Assembly: GCF_004345675.1 (NCBI RefSeq)
Contig: NZ_SLWU01000011.1
Coordinates: 1-64,000 of the forward strand
Reading direction: 5' to 3'
DNA length: 64,000 nucleotides
Origin: Caldanaerobacter subterraneus
GTDB taxonomy: Bacteria > Bacillota > Thermoanaerobacteria > Thermoanaerobacterales > Thermoanaerobacteraceae
The notes under the pieces are model-generated. The model was not told the origin of the DNA and made no database searches. It worked only from the letters and a program-made list of their open reading frames with translations. Both the position numbers and the translations under genes were made by a program. Shown here one piece after another: positions 1 through 8,359 of the stretch; positions within the stretch are counted from its first letter, which is position 1, and each line of letters opens with the position of its first letter.

Positions 1-292
1 TTTAGTGCCTATGATTTCTGGCGAGTTCTCAAGGTAGCGGTGGTGACTCCACTCTCTCCTGAGAAGGTAAAAAGAGACTTCTCTGTCCTGAAGGAATTAT
101 TAATTCAGGGCAAGTGGAGAGACCCGTAAGGGCGTGAGTCCCTGCTTCTTGGGGCAGGGGCTATGGCTTTCCCAAATACCGCCTGCTGGGGTTGGGAAAG
201 TCTGAAGGGCGGACTACAAATACCCCAGCTATCTAAACTGTACATTTTTGTACAGTTTGGGTAACCAGGTGAGTATGTAAAGAGAGAAAACT
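1..292 (+). other. structured tail of an element beginning outside the window
   Basis: A reading frame open from base 1 ends at TAA 127-129 (42 codons, ...LIQGKWRDP); I do not recognise it. The following DNA is rich in stems: CTTTCCCAA (167-175) pairs with TTGGGAAAG (192-200), and the loop copy GCTGGGG (185-191) can pair with CCCCAGC (223-229), giving an H-type pseudoknot. A perfect hairpin AAACTGTAC/GTACAGTTT lies at 235-258. A short frame running into a pseudoknotted RNA and then a terminal hairpin resembles the 3' end of a TnpB/omega-RNA element, but no TnpB motif is visible in the part present. It could also be a leader of the downstream permease. Confidence 0.35.
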
Positions 293-354
293 AAAGTAAG
301 ACTTTAAAAATTAAAAAATAATAATAATAAAAAAGAGAGAGGATGGTGTTATTA

Positions 355-1770
355 ATGACAGAACTTCAAAAACGAATAAGCTTTATTGGTTTAGTTGCTC
401 TTGGAGCAGCGGGTGTTATAGGAACAAGCTGGATATATACAAACAGTAAGTTTTTTGCAGCATACGGAGCAGGAGGGGAAATTTTTGGATTTGTTGTAGC
501 GACAGTGATTGCTAGTTTAATTGCTTTGGCTTATGCCGAATTGTCTACTGTTTTCCCCAGAGCTGGAGGAGAAGTTGTTTACACGTATGTCGCATTTGGT
601 AAGACAACCTCTTTTATAGCAGGATGGGCGTTAGTAGGCGCTTATTTAGCTTCTCTGGCATTTTATGTGACGGCATCAAGTTTGTTATTGGCATGGATTT
701 TTCCTCAACTTGAACAAGGCCCATATTATGTTATTGCGGGGACTAAAATACATTTACCTGAACTTATAGTAGGTATTGCTATTACATTGTTAGTGTTTTT
801 AGTAAATTATTATGGAGCTCATTTAGCATCAGGGATTCAAATTGTAATGTTTGGAACAATGATTGTACTAGGGTTACTGTTAGTAATTGTAGGATTTACT
901 CACGGTCAAGCATCAAACTTTTGGCCTGCCTGGAGTAAAGATATGAATCCATTCCTTTCGACAATGAGATTTGTTTTACCCGCTATGACATATTTAACAG
1001 GGTTTGAGTTAGTTGCTGTACTAGCAGAAGAAGCAAATATGCCCGTAAGGAAAATTGGCATTAGTGTTATTTTATCAGTTGTTTTAGCGGGATTGTTTTA
1101 TACGATAGTGTTGCTATCTTCTGCGTGGGTTATTCCGTGGCAAGAGACTGCTAAATTAAAATTAGGAACAATAGATGCTTTTAAAGTAGCTGGTTTTCCT
1201 GCATTAGGATGGGCGGCATATTTTATTTCTGTCCTAGGATTAGTTACAAGTTTTGTAGGTTTATTTGCAGCAACGCCTAGATTAATCTTGTCTTTGTCAC
1301 GTGCAGGAGTTCTTCCCCAGACCTTCACTAAAACGCATCCTAAATATGGAACACCTGTAAATGCTCTTTACTTAACTCTTGGATTTGCACTTGGTTTAGG
1401 ATGGCTGGGAAAAGGAGCTATGGTATGGTTTTTAGATATGGGAGGATTTGCTATTGCAATTGCGTGGGTATTGGCTACTCTTAGTTTGATTAAAATAAGA
1501 AAAAAATATCCTAATCTTAGAGGTGCTTATAGGACTTCGGCTACTCTCTTACCTTTAATTGGAGGTATAGTAGCAATTATAATTGCAATAGCTACTTTGA
1601 TTCCAGGAACGCCTTTGTCATTAGCTTGGCCATATGAATATATTGTTTTAGGTGTGTGGGCTATAGTGGGAGTTATACTATATGCTAAAGCTCCAAAAGG
1701 TAATGAGGAAGAAGCATTGAAAAATTTGTTAGGTGAGTATTATGAAGCTATAAAAAAGGCTACTGATTAA
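355..1770 (+). CDS. APC-family amino acid permease
   Basis: An integral membrane transporter of the amino acid-polyamine-organocation family, about 471 residues with roughly 12 hydrophobic segments. The first helix carries the family's glycine-rich break (LGAAGVIGTSWIY), and TYLTGFELVAVLAEE is the usual helix-6 region. Substrate cannot be read from sequence. I prefer ATG 355 (MTELQKRISF) because the purine-rich GAGAGGATGGTG sits at a workable distance, whereas ATG 343 abuts the same purines. It is followed by the fossil of a paralogous permease and a D-Ala-D-Ala dipeptidase, so transport of amino acids or a dipeptide product is a reasonable guess. The C-terminal tail (EEEALKNLLGEYYEAIKK) is repeated in that fossil. 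Confidence 0.85.
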   Translation: MTELQKRISFIGLVALGAAGVIGTSWIYTNSKFFAAYGAGGEIFGFVVATVIASLIALAYAELSTVFPRAGGEVVYTYVAFGKTTSFIAGWALVGAYLASLAFYVTASSLLLAWIFPQLEQGPYYVIAGTKIHLPELIVGIAITLLVFLVNYYGAHLASGIQIVMFGTMIVLGLLLVIVGFTHGQASNFWPAWSKDMNPFLSTMRFVLPAMTYLTGFELVAVLAEEANMPVRKIGISVILSVVLAGLFYTIVLLSSAWVIPWQETAKLKLGTIDAFKVAGFPALGWAAYFISVLGLVTSFVGLFAATPRLILSLSRAGVLPQTFTKTHPKYGTPVNALYLTLGFALGLGWLGKGAMVWFLDMGGFAIAIAWVLATLSLIKIRKKYPNLRGAYRTSATLLPLIGGIVAIIIAIATLIPGTPLSLAWPYEYIVLGVWAIVGVILYAKAPKGNEEEALKNLLGEYYEAIKKATD

Positions 1771-1837
1771 TTATGGATAAAATTGGGGTTTTCAAAGATA
1801 CTCCTGCTCCTTTACCTAAAAAGGAATGGAAAAAGTG

Positions 1838-2066
1838 TCAAGTATGTTTTATCCCATTGTAGGTGCGATAATGGCGGGGCTTATTGCTATTTCTACGCTG
1901 ATACCCGGCACGGATTTATCCTTAGAGTGGCCCTACGAGTAATATAATCCTAGTAGTATGGATATTAATAGGTGTAATACTTTACATGTATTCACCTCGT
2001 GAAGAGGACGAAAAGGCCTTGAAAGAATTGGTAGGAGAAGAATATTATAAAATTGCTGGAGAAAAG
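1838..2066 (+). pseudogene. 3' fossil of a second APC permease
   Basis: Translation from about 1838 gives FYPIVGAIMAGLIAISTLIPG and then TDLSLEWPYE, which parallels the C-terminal part of the intact upstream permease (GGIVAIIIAIATLIPG, then TPLSLAWPYE). The frame breaks at TAA 1940-1942. Removing one A there restores YIILVVWILIGVILYMYSP followed by a tail like the intact protein's. So only the last 75 or so codons remain, with a one-base insertion. The restored frame runs without a stop into the next gene, which makes that gene look 30 codons longer than it is. A 29-codon frame at 1773-1862 (MDKIGVFKDTPAPLPKK) precedes it and is unassigned. Confidence 0.8.
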
Positions 2067-2075
2067 GGTGAAAAA

Positions 2076-2837
2076 ATGAGTGATAAAAATTTTAAGGAAA
2101 TACCTATTTCCACTCCAATCGAAAAGTGGAATTGGGAAGAGGTTAGAAAGATTCCGATAAGAGAAAATAATGAAAAGCTGGTTCCTTTAAGTTTATATCC
2201 CGAGAGGATAATAGTGCGCTCAGAGTACTTTCTTCAGGGGATAAAAGGTGCTCTTCCTGAATGTTACGTGAGAGAGAGTGTATATGAAAAATTACTAGAA
2301 GCGGCTGATTTATTGCCACCGGGATATAAGTTTGTGATTTTTGATACGTGGAGACCTATTCAGGTGCAGCAATCTCTGTTTGATACTTTAAAGGAACAGT
2401 TTAGGAAGCAATATCCTTCTGAATCGGAAGAAGAGATTACTAAAAGAACCTTGACATTTGTTGCATTACCTTCTACAGATCCTACGAGGCCTTCGCCCCA
2501 CAACACCGGAGGGGCTGTTGACCTGACAATTGCAGATGACAAGGGAAGGCTGCTCAATATGGGAACAGAGTATGACGATCCTACGGAAAAGGCAAGGACT
2601 ACTTATTTTGAAGAGTTGTTGAAAGAAGGCAAGGAGCTTTCAAAAGAAGAAAGGGAAGCCTTGGAAAATCGCAGGTTACTCTTTAATATCATGACATCAG
2701 TGGGTTTTACAAACTATTTAGATGAATGGTGGCACTATGACTACGGCAATCAAAATTGGGCGTGGGTGAGCAAGAAAGAATATGCTCTTTACGGTAGGGC
2801 CAAACCTTTCTTTGCTTGGAGAAGCGACATAGAATAA
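2076..2837 (+). CDS. D-alanyl-D-alanine dipeptidase (VanX/DdpX family)
   Basis: A zinc peptidase of the M15D family that splits D-Ala-D-Ala or related D-dipeptides. The zinc/catalytic set is visible: SPHNTGGAVDLTI (the SxHxxxxxxxD motif) near residue 140, and DEWWHYDYG, which supplies the catalytic Glu and third zinc ligand, near the C-terminus. DTWRPIQVQQ is the conserved Arg region. The frame is open from 1986, but those first 30 codons encode the tail of the permease fossil, so I start at ATG 2076 (MSDKNFKEIP), preceded by GGGTG. No VanH/VanA ligase is adjacent, so a role in D-amino acid or peptidoglycan dipeptide use is likelier than vancomycin resistance. A strong terminator follows. Confidence 0.85.
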   Translation: MSDKNFKEIPISTPIEKWNWEEVRKIPIRENNEKLVPLSLYPERIIVRSEYFLQGIKGALPECYVRESVYEKLLEAADLLPPGYKFVIFDTWRPIQVQQSLFDTLKEQFRKQYPSESEEEITKRTLTFVALPSTDPTRPSPHNTGGAVDLTIADDKGRLLNMGTEYDDPTEKARTTYFEELLKEGKELSKEEREALENRRLLFNIMTSVGFTNYLDEWWHYDYGNQNWAWVSKKEYALYGRAKPFFAWRSDIE

Positions 2838-2841
2838 GAAA

Positions 2842-2870
2842 GGAAGCGGGTTTTAATCCGCTTCCTTTTT
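2842..2870 (+). terminator. intrinsic terminator after the dipeptidase
   Basis: GGAAGCGG (2842-2849) pairs perfectly with CCGCTTCC (2858-2865) and is followed by five T. Confidence 0.9.
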
Positions 2871-2962
2871 AAATATTTTGAATAGCGTACTTGAAAATAA
2901 GGGGATTGTATGTTAAAAAATAATAGAAAAGGATTTTTTGAAGGCAAAAAGGGGAGAGGCAT

Positions 2963-3385
2963 TTGAAAAAGGCCATTATTTCTGTAAAGGGCACTCAGAA
3001 GAACGACAGGGAAGAAGTTGACACTATAGAACTTGTTACAGAAGGGAATTTCTATGTCAAGGGCAATACTTTTTACGTGGTGTATGAAGAGAGCGAATTG
3101 TCAGGCATGGATGGCACCACTACCACTTTGAAAATAACTAGAGACAAGGTTACCTTGCTCAGATTTGGCACGAACAAGTCCAAAATGGTCTTTGAAAAAA
3201 ATAAAAGGCATGAGACAGATTATCAGACACCTTATGGCAAAATTCTTTTAGGAGTTCTCTCTACAGACGTGAATGTAAATATGGGGGAGAGTGGAGGAGA
3301 GGTAAACATAAAGTATGTTCTCGACCTCAACAATAGAAAGGTAAGCAACAATGAACTATATCTAAAAGTGCGGGAGGTAAATTGA
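2963..3385 (+). CDS. DUF1934 (YwiB-like) beta-barrel protein
   Basis: A 140-residue soluble protein composed mostly of predicted beta strands, with the YwiB/DUF1934 pattern: ISVKGTQ at the start, FYVVYEESELSGMDGTTTTLKI in the first third, then LRFGTNKSKMVFE and YQTPYGKILLGV. The family has a lipocalin-like fold and no established function. It reads TTG 2963 as start behind GGGGAGAGG. It lies one base upstream of argS, an arrangement also known for ywiB-argS in Bacillus, so co-transcription is likely. The family call is from pattern recognition only. Confidence 0.75.
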   Translation: MKKAIISVKGTQKNDREEVDTIELVTEGNFYVKGNTFYVVYEESELSGMDGTTTTLKITRDKVTLLRFGTNKSKMVFEKNKRHETDYQTPYGKILLGVLSTDVNVNMGESGGEVNIKYVLDLNNRKVSNNELYLKVREVN

Positions 3386-3386
3386 G

Positions 3387-5075
3387 TTGGAGAATATTGT
3401 TCAAAAAGCTAAAGAAGAGATAAAAGATGTTGTTTTAAAAGCATTAAATGAAGCTAAAAAAGAGGGATTGCTCAATTTTGAATCCATTCAAGATGTGGAA
3501 GTGGAAGAGCCAAAGGAAAAACAGCATGGGGACCTTGCTACCAATTTTGCAATGGTTATGGCAAGAGAGGCAAAGATGGCTCCTCGTAAAATTGCAGAGA
3601 TTATAGCTTCAAAAATGAATACTTCTGGTACCTTTATAGAGAAGGTTGAAGTTGCTGGGCCAGGCTTTATCAACTTCTTTTTAAACCAAAATTTTTTGAT
3701 TGAGACGCTTAAATTGATTCACAAAAGAGGAAAAGATTATGGAAGGGTTAACCTTGGAAAAGGCAAGAAGGTGCAGGTGGAATTTGTTTCTGCTAACCCT
3801 ACAGGTCCGATGCACATGGGAAATGCTAGAGGGGGAGCGATAGGAGACGTTTTGGCTTCCATACTCGATTACGCGGGGTACAACGTTTCAAGGGAATTTT
3901 ACATAAACGACGCGGGGAATCAGATAGAGAAGTTTGGATATTCCCTTGAGGCTAGGTATTTGCAACTTCTTGGAATAGATGCAGAGGTGCCAGAAGGGGG
4001 TTACCACGGAGAGGACATAATAGACAGAGCGAAAGAATTTTTAGAGATACACGGAGACAAGTATAAGGATGTGCCTTCTGAAGAGAGGAGAAAGGCTTTA
4101 ATAGAATATGGGCTTAAAAAGAATATAGAGAAGATGAAAGAGGATTTGGCGCTTTACGGAATAGAGTATGACGTGTGGTTTTCTGAGCAGTCCCTTTATG
4201 ACAGCGGAGAAGTGTATAAAGTGATAGAGGAGCTTACAGAAAAGGGCTATACCTATGAAAAAGATGGGGCATTGTGGTTTAAAATGACCCTTTTTGGCGC
4301 TGAGAAAGATGACGTTTTAGTGAGGTCAAATGGAGTTCCAACATATCTTGCTTCTGACATAGCTTATCACAAAAACAAGTTTGTGACGCGCGGATTTGAC
4401 TGGGTGATAAATGTTTGGGGAGCTGACCACCATGGGCATGTCGCTCCTATGAAAGGGGCTATGAAGGCTTTGGGGATAGACCCATCAAGGCTTGATGTAG
4501 TTTTGATGCAGCTTGTCAAGCTTATAGAGGGCGGACAGGTAGTCAGGATGTCTAAAAGGACAGGAAAGATGATCACTTTAAGGGATTTGATAGAGGAAGT
4601 AGGTAAAGACGCAGCGAGATTTTTCTTCAATATGAGGTCTCCTGACAGCCCAATAGAGTTTGATTTGGATTTAGCTAAGCAGCAGACGAATGAAAATCCC
4701 GTCTTTTACGTGCAGTACGCTCATGCGAGAATTTGTTCTATAATAAGGCAGTTAGAGGAGATGGGGGTTAAGATAGAAAATATAGAAGATGTAGACCTTG
4801 GGCTTTTAAAAGAAGAGGAAGAGGTGGATTTGATTAAAAAACTTGCCTATTTTCCTGAAGAAATAACTATAGCTGCGAAGACCTTGGCTCCTCACAGGAT
4901 TACAAGGTATGTCATAGACGTTGCTTCTCTTTTCCACTCTTTCTACAACAGCCATAGGGTGAAAGGAGCAGAGGAGAATTTAATGAAAGCACGCTTTGCT
5001 CTGATTTTAGCTGTAAAGACTGTTCTAAAGAACGCTCTTGACATACTTAAAGTCACTGCTCCTGAAAGAATGTAA
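3387..5075 (+). CDS. argS: arginyl-tRNA synthetase
   Basis: A class I aminoacyl-tRNA synthetase charging tRNA-Arg, 562 residues, the usual bacterial length. Order of parts: N-terminal Arg-tRNA additional domain (about residues 1-90), catalytic Rossmann core with the HIGH-type signature HMGNARGG near residue 140, the KMSKS-type RMSKRTGKM near 385, and the C-terminal anticodon-binding DALR domain ending LKVTAPERM. TTG 3387 is the start, with GGGAGG 3372-3377 as ribosome site inside the end of the DUF1934 gene. The spacing of one base from the upstream stop suggests translational coupling. A terminator follows immediately. Confidence 0.96.
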   Translation: MENIVQKAKEEIKDVVLKALNEAKKEGLLNFESIQDVEVEEPKEKQHGDLATNFAMVMAREAKMAPRKIAEIIASKMNTSGTFIEKVEVAGPGFINFFLNQNFLIETLKLIHKRGKDYGRVNLGKGKKVQVEFVSANPTGPMHMGNARGGAIGDVLASILDYAGYNVSREFYINDAGNQIEKFGYSLEARYLQLLGIDAEVPEGGYHGEDIIDRAKEFLEIHGDKYKDVPSEERRKALIEYGLKKNIEKMKEDLALYGIEYDVWFSEQSLYDSGEVYKVIEELTEKGYTYEKDGALWFKMTLFGAEKDDVLVRSNGVPTYLASDIAYHKNKFVTRGFDWVINVWGADHHGHVAPMKGAMKALGIDPSRLDVVLMQLVKLIEGGQVVRMSKRTGKMITLRDLIEEVGKDAARFFFNMRSPDSPIEFDLDLAKQQTNENPVFYVQYAHARICSIIRQLEEMGVKIENIEDVDLGLLKEEEEVDLIKKLAYFPEEITIAAKTLAPHRITRYVIDVASLFHSFYNSHRVKGAEENLMKARFALILAVKTVLKNALDILKVTAPERM

Positions 5076-5077
5076 AG

Positions 5078-5101
5078 AAGGCGGTTTTTGCCGCCTTTTT
5101 T
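5078..5101 (+). terminator. intrinsic terminator after argS
   Basis: AAGGCGG pairs with CCGCCTT across a short T loop, then a T run. It begins three bases after the argS stop. Confidence 0.9.
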
Positions 5102-5133
5102 GTGTTATAATAGGTTTTAGGAGGTGGTCTTTT

Positions 5134-5772
5134 ATGAAAATAAAATGGTTAGGACACGCTTGCTTTAAATTGACTGCCGAAGACGGGACTACAATTGTGA
5201 CAGACCCTTTTGACGATTCTGTAGGATACCCTATGCCGGATGTGAGGGCAGATATTGTCACTTCTTCTCATTCCCATTTTGACCACAATTACTTTAAAGC
5301 TGTAAAAGGGAAATTTGAAATAGTGGACAGGACAGGAGAACACAACATAAAAGGAATAAAAATAAAAGGAATAAGCACTTTCCACGACGGAGAGCAGGGG
5401 GCAAAGCGGGGGAAAAACATAGTTTTCATTTTTGAGATTGACGGTGTAAGAGTGTGCCACATGGGAGATTTAGGACATGTCTTGACGGAAAAGCAGGTCA
5501 ATGAGATAGGGCCTGTGGATGTTTTGCTTATCCCTGTAGGAGGATATTATACCATCGACGCAAAACAGGCGGTAGAAGTGATGAAGCAGTTAAACCCAAA
5601 GATTACAATTCCAATGCACTACAAGACGGAGTACATAGATTTTCCAATAGACACAGTAGATAACTTTTTGAAACTTACAAATGGAGAACAAATCCCCTCT
5701 TCTGAGCTGGAAGTTAAGAAAGAAGACTTGGAAGGACAGGCAAGAGTTATTGCATTAACTTTCCAAAAATAG
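5134..5772 (+). CDS. UPF0173 metal-dependent hydrolase (beta-lactamase fold)
   Basis: A 212-residue metallo-beta-lactamase-fold hydrolase. The metal-binding motif is SSHSHFDHNY near residue 50, with HDGEQGAKRGKN, HMGDLGH and a final MHYK supplying further ligands. These match the UPF0173 (YtkL-like) family, whose substrate is not established. The frame is open upstream of the argS terminator, but AGGAGGTGG at 5119-5127 fixes the start at ATG 5134 (MKIKWLGHACFKL). It appears to be a single-gene unit, followed by the large structured RNA described next. Confidence 0.9.
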   Translation: MKIKWLGHACFKLTAEDGTTIVTDPFDDSVGYPMPDVRADIVTSSHSHFDHNYFKAVKGKFEIVDRTGEHNIKGIKIKGISTFHDGEQGAKRGKNIVFIFEIDGVRVCHMGDLGHVLTEKQVNEIGPVDVLLIPVGGYYTIDAKQAVEVMKQLNPKITIPMHYKTEYIDFPIDTVDNFLKLTNGEQIPSSELEVKKEDLEGQARVIALTFQK

Positions 5773-5819
5773 ATAAAAATTCTTAGAATATTCCCTTAAA
5801 GTGCGGGAAACATAATAGT

Positions 5820-6175
5820 GTAAGGTTCGCGGTGGTTGAGCCAAGGTCATTTAGAGGCGTAAGCCTTAGATGGCCGGCCGAAGATTGATGTTCGGTATTG
5901 CGAATGTCAGTCAGAGGGCAGATTGCAATGTGTCTTGATAAAGCTATAAGCTAAAAAGGATGCATTGCAGTCGAGCTAAGACTGCTATGGGTGCCGCAGG
6001 TCAAAGTACGCGCCTTTGCAGTGTACTTAGACTGGAGGTCTTATGGAAGGTGCATAAGACTTCTAAGGTATCCATAGCAGTCGAGCATAGGTCAGTACAG
6101 GTTGTAAAGTGCTAAAGAGTGCCGAAGGACCTGTACTGGCTGAAGCGAAGACCATCGCGGACCTTACTTTTTTTA
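5820..6175 (+). ncRNA. large structured RNA with its own terminator, class not identified
   Basis: About 350 nt with no credible reading frame but dense pairing. A 17-bp closing stem joins 5820-5836 to 6151-6167 (G-U pairs allowed) and runs directly into seven T, so the molecule ends as an intrinsic terminator. Inside: a 13-bp hairpin capped by GTAA near 5846-5874; CCGAA/TTCGG; an 11-bp stem GATTGCAATGT/GCATTGCAGTC; GACTGCTATGG/CCATAGCAGTC enclosing AAGTAC/GTACTT and GTCTTATG/CATAAGAC; and CAGTACAGGT/ACCTGTACTG. The decamer GCAGTCGAGC recurs at 5967-5976 and 6077-6086, each at the 3' side of a stem. It lacks the landmarks of RNase P, tmRNA, SRP or 6S RNA that I know. The raiA, OLE and ROOL classes should be compared. 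Confidence 0.75.
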
Positions 6176-6297
6176 TGTGATTATACTAGATAATTTCCAC
6201 CATTTCTTTTATAATATTCCTAGAAAGGTAAATCAATTTCAATTAAGAGGGATATTTTCTTTTATCTGAAAATTTATATTCTAGGGAGAGGGATTTT

Positions 6298-7233
6298 ATG
6301 AAAATAGTTAGAATGAAGGATTTGACAAAAAGGTTTGGCAATATTATAGCTTTAGATAATGTAAATTTGGAAATAGAAGAAGGGGAAATTTATGGACTTT
6401 TGGGTCCCAATGGTGCAGGAAAGACTACGGCTATAAGCATAATCTGCGGACTGATAAGTTTTGACAGAGGTGAAGTCTATGTTTTTGACAAAGACATACG
6501 TAAAGATGCTGAATTCATAAAGAAAAATATAGGTATTGTGCCTCAGGACGTTGCTATATATGGAGATTTAACAGCCTATGAAAATGTAAAGTTTTTTGCA
6601 AGCCTTTATGGACTTAAGGGGAAAGAGCTAAAAGAAAATGTAGAGATGGCATTAGAGTTTGTAGGTCTTTCAGATAAAGCGAAAGAAGTACCAAATAAAT
6701 TTTCAGGTGGTATGAAAAGAAGGCTAAATATTGCCTGTGCCATTGCCCATAGACCTAAATTGATAATAATGGATGAACCTACAGTAGGTATAGACCCTCA
6801 ATCGAGGAATCACATTTTGGAATCTGTTAAAAAGTTAAATGAAATGGGTAGTACAATTATTTACACAAGTCACTATATGGAGGAAGTAGAGGCTATCTGC
6901 ACGCGGATTTCTATAATGGACCATGGCAAGGTTATAGCTGAAGGAACAAAGGAAGAACTCACTTCAATGGTTACAGATGTGAATACAGTTTATATTGAAA
7001 TTGGCTCAATTGATGGAATAAAAGAGGAGGAATTGAAAGGAATAAAGGGTGTAAAAGATGTTGAGATAAAAGACAGCACGATAAAGATAACAAGTTTAAA
7101 AGATGTGAGCAATTTTGATGATATAATCCATTATTTTATTTCAAAGAATATACCAATACGCAATCTGAGAAATGAAATTCCCGATTTGGAGACAGTTTTC
7201 CTCACGTTAACGGGCAGAAAATTGAGGGATTAG
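6298..7233 (+). CDS. ABC-2 type exporter, ATP-binding protein
   Basis: The 311-residue ATPase of a DrrA/CcmA-type exporter. Visible parts: Walker A GPNGAGKTTA near residue 38, Q-loop GIVPQDVAIYGDLTAYEN, signature FSGGMKRRLNIA, Walker B LIIMDEPTVGIDP and switch His YTSHYMEE. The C-terminal 90 residues form the extra domain usual in this subfamily (VYIEIGSIDG...). It starts at ATG 6298 behind AGGGAGAGGG. Two membrane proteins follow at 10 bp and zero spacing, so the three make one transporter. Substrate unknown; antibiotic, lipid or peptide export is typical. Confidence 0.93.
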   Translation: MKIVRMKDLTKRFGNIIALDNVNLEIEEGEIYGLLGPNGAGKTTAISIICGLISFDRGEVYVFDKDIRKDAEFIKKNIGIVPQDVAIYGDLTAYENVKFFASLYGLKGKELKENVEMALEFVGLSDKAKEVPNKFSGGMKRRLNIACAIAHRPKLIIMDEPTVGIDPQSRNHILESVKKLNEMGSTIIYTSHYMEEVEAICTRISIMDHGKVIAEGTKEELTSMVTDVNTVYIEIGSIDGIKEEELKGIKGVKDVEIKDSTIKITSLKDVSNFDDIIHYFISKNIPIRNLRNEIPDLETVFLTLTGRKLRD

Positions 7234-7243
7234 AGGTGGTAAA

Positions 7244-8359
7244 ATGAGAATCCTTACTATAATGCTTAAAGAAATAAAGGAAATTCTTTATGACAAGAAT
7301 GTAATGGCAATTATGATACTATTGCCAATAGTTCTTATTGGAATTTTAGGTTTTGCGTTTTCGTCAACATCAGATATAAAATTAGGGGATATAAAAGTCA
7401 TATATACAGATGAAGGAGATACGATACTTTCACAAGGTTTTGATATTTTCATTAAAGAAACTGATAAAATGGGAGTAAAATTTGTAGAAATAAAAGATGT
7501 CAGCAAAGGAATAAGTGAAATAGAAAAACGCACATATGATGGTTATGCTTTTTTAAAAGGTAAAGATATAACTTTTTATAAGAATGCACATGGAGATATA
7601 AAAACGGAGATTGCAGAAAGTATGATTGACTCTTTTGTTGATACTTTTAAGGGAATGACAGCTATAGCTTCACAAAATCCTGCCTTTCTTAAAAATAGAG
7701 GCGATATAAATTTAAATAGAGAATTTGTAAAAATAACCTCTATTGACAGAAAAGTTAAACAAACATCATTCGATTATTATTCTGTTACAATGCTTACTTT
7801 GATAATTTTATACGGTGCTATGAGTGGTGTATTTTCAATAGATATGGAAAGGACAAAAAAGACAGGGCGCAGAATATTAGCTTCTCCTGTTAAGAAATAT
7901 GAAATATTGATAGGGAAGGTGTTAGGGGTAACTTTTTCTGTTTTTATACAGGCCTTGATTATTATTTTTTTTAGCAAATACATCTTCGGAGCTAATTGGG
8001 GAAATGATATCATAACTGTTTTTGTGATTATAATTAGTGAGATAATTTTTGTGGTGGGCTTGGGAGTGAGTTTGGGGTTTATTATAAAAAATGGAGCAAT
8101 GGCACAAGGTTTACTAAACGGTATAATTCCTTTTATAGCCTTTTTAGGTGGGTCATATTATCCTGTAAAAGAGATGGGAAGTCAGTTTATTGAGAGACTT
8201 TCAAATTTTTCTCCAATTACATGGACAAATACAGCCATATTTAACGTGATATGGGTAGGTAATTACCAATATGTACCTACAGCCCTCATGGTAAATTTAA
8301 TTCTTGCAGCTTTTTTCATAGTGTTGTCAGCTTATTTATTCAGAAGGGAGGCTTTTTAA
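7244..8359 (+). CDS. ABC-2 type exporter, permease subunit 1
   Basis: A 371-residue membrane protein with the ABC-2 (DrrB/YhgE-like) layout: one N-terminal helix (MAIMILLPIVLIGILGFAF), a large extracytoplasmic domain of about 150 residues, then five helices from residue 185 on (YSVTMLTLIILYGAM ... FIVLSAYLFRREAF). LASPVKKYEILIGKVLG is the conserved coupling-helix region. The gene follows the ATPase by 10 bp with GAGGTGG as ribosome site and abuts a paralogous permease, so the pore is probably a heterodimer. Confidence 0.9.
   Translation: MRILTIMLKEIKEILYDKNVMAIMILLPIVLIGILGFAFSSTSDIKLGDIKVIYTDEGDTILSQGFDIFIKETDKMGVKFVEIKDVSKGISEIEKRTYDGYAFLKGKDITFYKNAHGDIKTEIAESMIDSFVDTFKGMTAIASQNPAFLKNRGDINLNREFVKITSIDRKVKQTSFDYYSVTMLTLIILYGAMSGVFSIDMERTKKTGRRILASPVKKYEILIGKVLGVTFSVFIQALIIIFFSKYIFGANWGNDIITVFVIIISEIIFVVGLGVSLGFIIKNGAMAQGLLNGIIPFIAFLGGSYYPVKEMGSQFIERLSNFSPITWTNTAIFNVIWVGNYQYVPTALMVNLILAAFFIVLSAYLFRREAF

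Noticed and set aside
1-292. c-di-AMP (ydaO) riboswitch upstream of the amino acid permease
   Set aside because: The position would suit it, but I could not find the conserved blocks of that class.
5820-6175. tmRNA, RNase P RNA, SRP RNA or 6S RNA at the structured segment
   Set aside because: None of the landmark sequences I know for these (for example the tmRNA acceptor end, GAGGAAAGTCC of RNase P, the SRP domain IV loop) is present.
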